A stretch of 43,145 nt of DNA. Source: Chersky-840 sp035532735. Its GTDB lineage: Bacteria; Actinomycetota; Acidimicrobiia; Acidimicrobiales; UBA8190. Shown here in pieces: positions 40,630 to 43,145 of this stretch. The stretch is taken from NCBI GenBank assembly GCA_035532735.1, contig DATKQM010000049.1:1-43145 (forward strand). The letters are read 5' to 3'. Numbering within the stretch: position 1 is the first letter of the stretch; every line of letters starts with the position of its first letter. A program made the position numbers and the translations under genes. Under the pieces are notes generated by a model. That model saw nothing but the letters and a program-made list of their open reading frames with translations, had not been told where the DNA came from and ran no database searches.

Positions 40630-43145
40630 ATGGCAATCGCCCCGCAGAGGACCGCTATCGGCATTCGGCGGCACTTCACCACCGAAGGGGTCCACCCCTA
40701 CGACGAGCTCGCATGGGACCGGCGCGATTCACGCATCACCGACTACCGCGACGGATCTGTCGCCTTCGAACAGCTCGAGGTCGAGGTTCCTGTCACCTGG
40801 AGCCTGAACGCCACCAACATCCTCGCCCAGAAGTACTTCCGTGGCACTCCGGGCACCGCCGAGCGCGAGACCTCTCTCAAGCAGGTGGCCGACCGCGTGG
40901 TGGACACCATCACCGCCTGGGGTATCAAGGACGGCTACTTCGAGGACGACGCCGAGGCCCAGATCTTCTCTGACGAGCTCAAGCACATCATCGTGAACCA
41001 GCGCGCCGCCTTCAACTCGCCGGTCTGGTTCAACATCGGCGTCAAGGGCGTTCCGCAGCAATCGAGCGCTTGCTTCATCCTCGCCGTCGAGGACTCGATG
41101 GACTCGATCCTCAACTGGTACAGAGAAGAAGGCATCATCTTCAAGGGCGGTTCGGGGGCGGGTGTCAACCTGTCCAGCATCCGGGCTTCGGTGGAGCACC
41201 TCCAGGGAGGCGGTACCGCGTCGGGCCCGGTCTCGTTCATGCGCGGCGCCGACGCGTCGGCCGGGACGATCAAGTCGGGTGGCAAGACCCGTCGGGCCGC
41301 CAAGATGGTCATCCTCAACGACGACCACCCCGACATCGAGGACTTCATCTGGTGCAAGGCCCTCGAAGAGCGCAAGGCCCGTGTCCTTCGCGATAGCGGG
41401 TTCGACATGGACCTCGACGGATCGGACTCGTTCTCCATCCAGTACCAGAACGCCAACAACTCCGTCCGGGTCACCGACGAGTTCATGCAGGCCGTCCTCG
41501 ACGACGCCGATTGGGCGCTGACCGCCCGCAACGACGGCTCTGCCGTCCGGATCATCAAGGCCCGTGACCTCTTCCGGCAGATCGCCCACGCCGCCTGGGA
41601 GTGCGCCGACCCCGGGATGCAGTTCGACACGACCATCAACCGCTGGCACACCGCCCCCAACGCCGGTCGGATCAACGGCAGTAACCCTTGCTTCCCAGGC
41701 AGCGCTCGCGTTCACACCGACAAGGGTCTCGTGCCCTTCTCGGATCTCTTCGACCGGGTCAACCGAGGCGAGAGCTTCGGCGTCTACACCCACGATGCCA
41801 CGAACACTGACGAACCGGGCCAGCGCGTCGAGATCACGACGCCTGAGGCGTTCATGATCACGGGATTCAACGACATCGTACGGCTGCGGTTCGAAAATGG
41901 CATGGAGTTGCGCTGCACTCCGAGCCACAAGGTCTTCACCACGAACCGGGGTTACGTAGAGGTCGCCGATCTGACCAGTGACGATGATGTGAAGGTCCTT
42001 GACCTTCCCGCGCCAGCTGTCAACGCAGAGACTGTGTTGCCCGTGTCGTCGAATCCTGACGACTATCGCACCAAGGGCGATCACGGAGACGAGCTGCGGT
42101 TCCCCGATGCGTGGACCCCGGACTTCGCCCACTACCTCGGTTGGCTCGTTGGTGACGGCAGCACCTCGGGCGCGACGACGACCACGATCTACGGGAGTGC
42201 CGAGGACAGGGACGAGATCCTCCCTCGCCACACCGAGCTCGTGGAATGGGTCAATGGTGATCGGCCCCTGAAGCTCTCCGAGCAGGCGAACGGAACGGCG
42301 CAACTGCGGTTGGCCCGCCGACCCTTCAAGCGGTTCCTCGAGGGCCTAGGTCTCAGGTCGGTGAAAGGTGCGGAAAAGGCGGTTCCCTGGTCGATCGATC
42401 AGGCACCTCCTGAAGTTGCAGCAAGTTTCCTTCAAGGGCTATTTGATGCTGACGGTTGTGCTGTCGTGAATCGCGAGAAAGGCTCGTATGTCGGCCTCGG
42501 GTCGATCTCGATCGATCTCCTCCGCGGAGTACAACGACTGCTCACTACATTCGGCGTTTCGAGCCGTATCTACAAAACTCGCGATGCCAGCGATTCCGGT
42601 GCATTCAGCTACACCAACAAAGCAGGTAGCACGGTGTCGTACGGTCACGCCGCCGCCTATGACCTGCGTATCACCTCGGGCTCAATCGTCTCCTTTGCCG
42701 AGCACATCGGTTTCTCCCTGTCACGCAAGTCTGCTGTTCTCCGGGAGATTGTCGTCGAAGGCGACAAGGGCTTCTATGACGTCCGACGCACGACCCGCCT
42801 TGCCGAGCGGATCGACGATGGAGTCGAGCTCACCTACAACCTCTCGGAACCTCGGAACCACTCATACGTCGTTGATGGAGTCGTGGTCCGGAACTGCTCG
42901 GAATACATGCACCTGGACAACAGCGCCTGCAACCTGGCGTCGATCAACCTCCTCAAGTATCTCCGTGACGACGACAGCTTCGACGCCGAGAGCTTCAACG
43001 CCACCATCGACGTTGTCTTCACGGCCCAGGAGATCCTGGTCGGCAACGCCGACTACCCGACGGAGAAGATCGCCGAGAACTCACGGCGGTACCGTGAGCT
43101 CGGCCTCGGTTACTGCAACCTGGGCGCCCTTCTCATGGCCCAGGG
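40630..43145 (+). CDS. nrdJ: Class II (adenosylcobalamin-dependent) ribonucleotide reductase, intein-containing, 3' end outside window
   Basis: Reduces ribonucleotides to deoxyribonucleotides with a B12-generated thiyl radical. The frame from ATG 40630 stays open to the window end (838 codons). N-extein residues 1-353 include NSPVWFNIGVKG, QQSSACFILAVEDSMDSI, FKGGSGAGVNLSSIRAS and GSNP at the splice junction. A 402-residue intein follows (41689-42894), and the C-extein resumes CSEYMHLDNSACNLASINLL, which completes the NPCSE motif (Asn, thiyl-radical Cys, Glu) of the active site. The GGAAAGGG purine run before the ATG is a plausible Shine-Dalgarno. NrdR-type operators lie in the leader. The gene continues past 43145; the C-terminal redox cysteines are not in the window. 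Confidence 0.95.
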   Translation, partial: MAIAPQRTAIGIRRHFTTEGVHPYDELAWDRRDSRITDYRDGSVAFEQLEVEVPVTWSLNATNILAQKYFRGTPGTAERETSLKQVADRVVDTITAWGIKDGYFEDDAEAQIFSDELKHIIVNQRAAFNSPVWFNIGVKGVPQQSSACFILAVEDSMDSILNWYREEGIIFKGGSGAGVNLSSIRASVEHLQGGGTASGPVSFMRGADASAGTIKSGGKTRRAAKMVILNDDHPDIEDFIWCKALEERKARVLRDSGFDMDLDGSDSFSIQYQNANNSVRVTDEFMQAVLDDADWALTARNDGSAVRIIKARDLFRQIAHAAWECADPGMQFDTTINRWHTAPNAGRINGSNPCFPGSARVHTDKGLVPFSDLFDRVNRGESFGVYTHDATNTDEPGQRVEITTPEAFMITGFNDIVRLRFENGMELRCTPSHKVFTTNRGYVEVADLTSDDDVKVLDLPAPAVNAETVLPVSSNPDDYRTKGDHGDELRFPDAWTPDFAHYLGWLVGDGSTSGATTTTIYGSAEDRDEILPRHTELVEWVNGDRPLKLSEQANGTAQLRLARRPFKRFLEGLGLRSVKGAEKAVPWSIDQAPPEVAASFLQGLFDADGCAVVNREKGSYVGLGSISIDLLRGVQRLLTTFGVSSRIYKTRDASDSGAFSYTNKAGSTVSYGHAAAYDLRITSGSIVSFAEHIGFSLSRKSAVLREIVVEGDKGFYDVRRTTRLAERIDDGVELTYNLSEPRNHSYVVDGVVVRNCSEYMHLDNSACNLASINLLKYLRDDDSFDAESFNATIDVVFTAQEILVGNADYPTEKIAENSRRYRELGLGYCNLGALLMAQ
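41689..42894 (+). mobile_element. LAGLIDADG homing-endonuclease intein in nrdJ
   Basis: 402-residue protein-splicing element. Block A starts with the nucleophile Cys1 (CFPGSARVHTDKG); block B has TPSHKVFT with the Thr and His at residues 77 and 80; the endonuclease has two LAGLIDADG-type helices, HYLGWLVGDG (Asp156) and FLQGLFDADG (Asp255), both with the catalytic acid; block F is YNLSEPRNHSYVVDG and block G ends VVVRN, followed by extein Cys+1. The terminal Asn is present, but the usual penultimate His is Arg. Boundaries are fixed by the host motif NPCSE. Parts of the endonuclease are about 48% GC (42421-42480), against about 63% in a nearby host stretch (41341-41400), which fits horizontal acquisition. 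It spreads by cutting intein-free nrdJ alleles. Confidence 0.95.

Overview
The window is about 43 kb of high-GC, gene-dense DNA from an actinobacterium, probably near Acidimicrobiia. This placement is an inference from gene content: a WhiB-family protein, a PimB'-like mannosyltransferase, a ROK glucokinase, an LLM-class (F420-type) oxidoreductase, a DipZ-type DsbD/TlpA fusion, a MoxR-DUF58-transglutaminase operon and a class II ribonucleotide reductase. Many genes have a TANNNT -10 box only 6-8 bases before the start codon, which is the geometry of leaderless transcripts; others have a clear Shine-Dalgarno sequence.

Layout: 1-772 is mobile-element debris: the 3' end of an IS3-family transposase joined to a truncated, frameshifted tyrosine recombinase that points at the 3' end of the RNase P RNA gene (rnpB, 800-1172, minus). 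1268-2997 is xseA-xseB. 3034-5946 (minus) is an acyl-CoA ligase-P450 operon. 6058-8043 holds a metallo-beta-lactamase-fold hydrolase and a ferredoxin-reductase-type flavoprotein. 7958-12125 (minus) is the MoxR-DUF58-transglutaminase operon. 12192-16992 (minus) is an overlapping operon of glpD, an alkyl-DHAP-synthase-like flavoprotein and a divergent FGGY kinase. 17108-18796 is Fur/PerR, rubrerythrin and DUF3501, an apparent peroxide/iron module with a visible operator.

19047-31792 holds whiB, RidA, acyl-CoA dehydrogenase, trpD, an Lrp-type RAM-domain protein, a DEDDh exonuclease, a large FtsX-type permease, VOC, two small Cys-pair proteins, pimB', an SRPBCC protein, a ROK kinase, an LLM oxidoreductase and an aminotransferase. 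The trpD-exonuclease-pimB'-SRPBCC-acyltransferase set resembles the conserved actinobacterial neighbourhood Rv2182c-Rv2193 (from memory). 31922-36792 holds a TVGYG potassium channel with an RCK domain, a divergent TetR/PlsC pair, two successive ArsR-SRPBCC modules with different palindromic operators, and a DinB-like protein. 36862-40326 (minus) holds dipZ and a canonical glpK.

The window ends inside nrdJ (from 40630), behind a leader with two tandem NrdR-box-like sites. nrdJ is interrupted by a 402-residue LAGLIDADG intein placed immediately before the predicted catalytic thiyl-radical cysteine, so enzyme activity should depend on protein splicing. The most noteworthy signals are this intein and its regulatory leader, the glpD-agpS-like-FGGY operon with an altered kinase pocket, the leaderless promoter set, short tandem duplications at gene ends, and a compensatory base-pair change in the P4 helix of rnpB.
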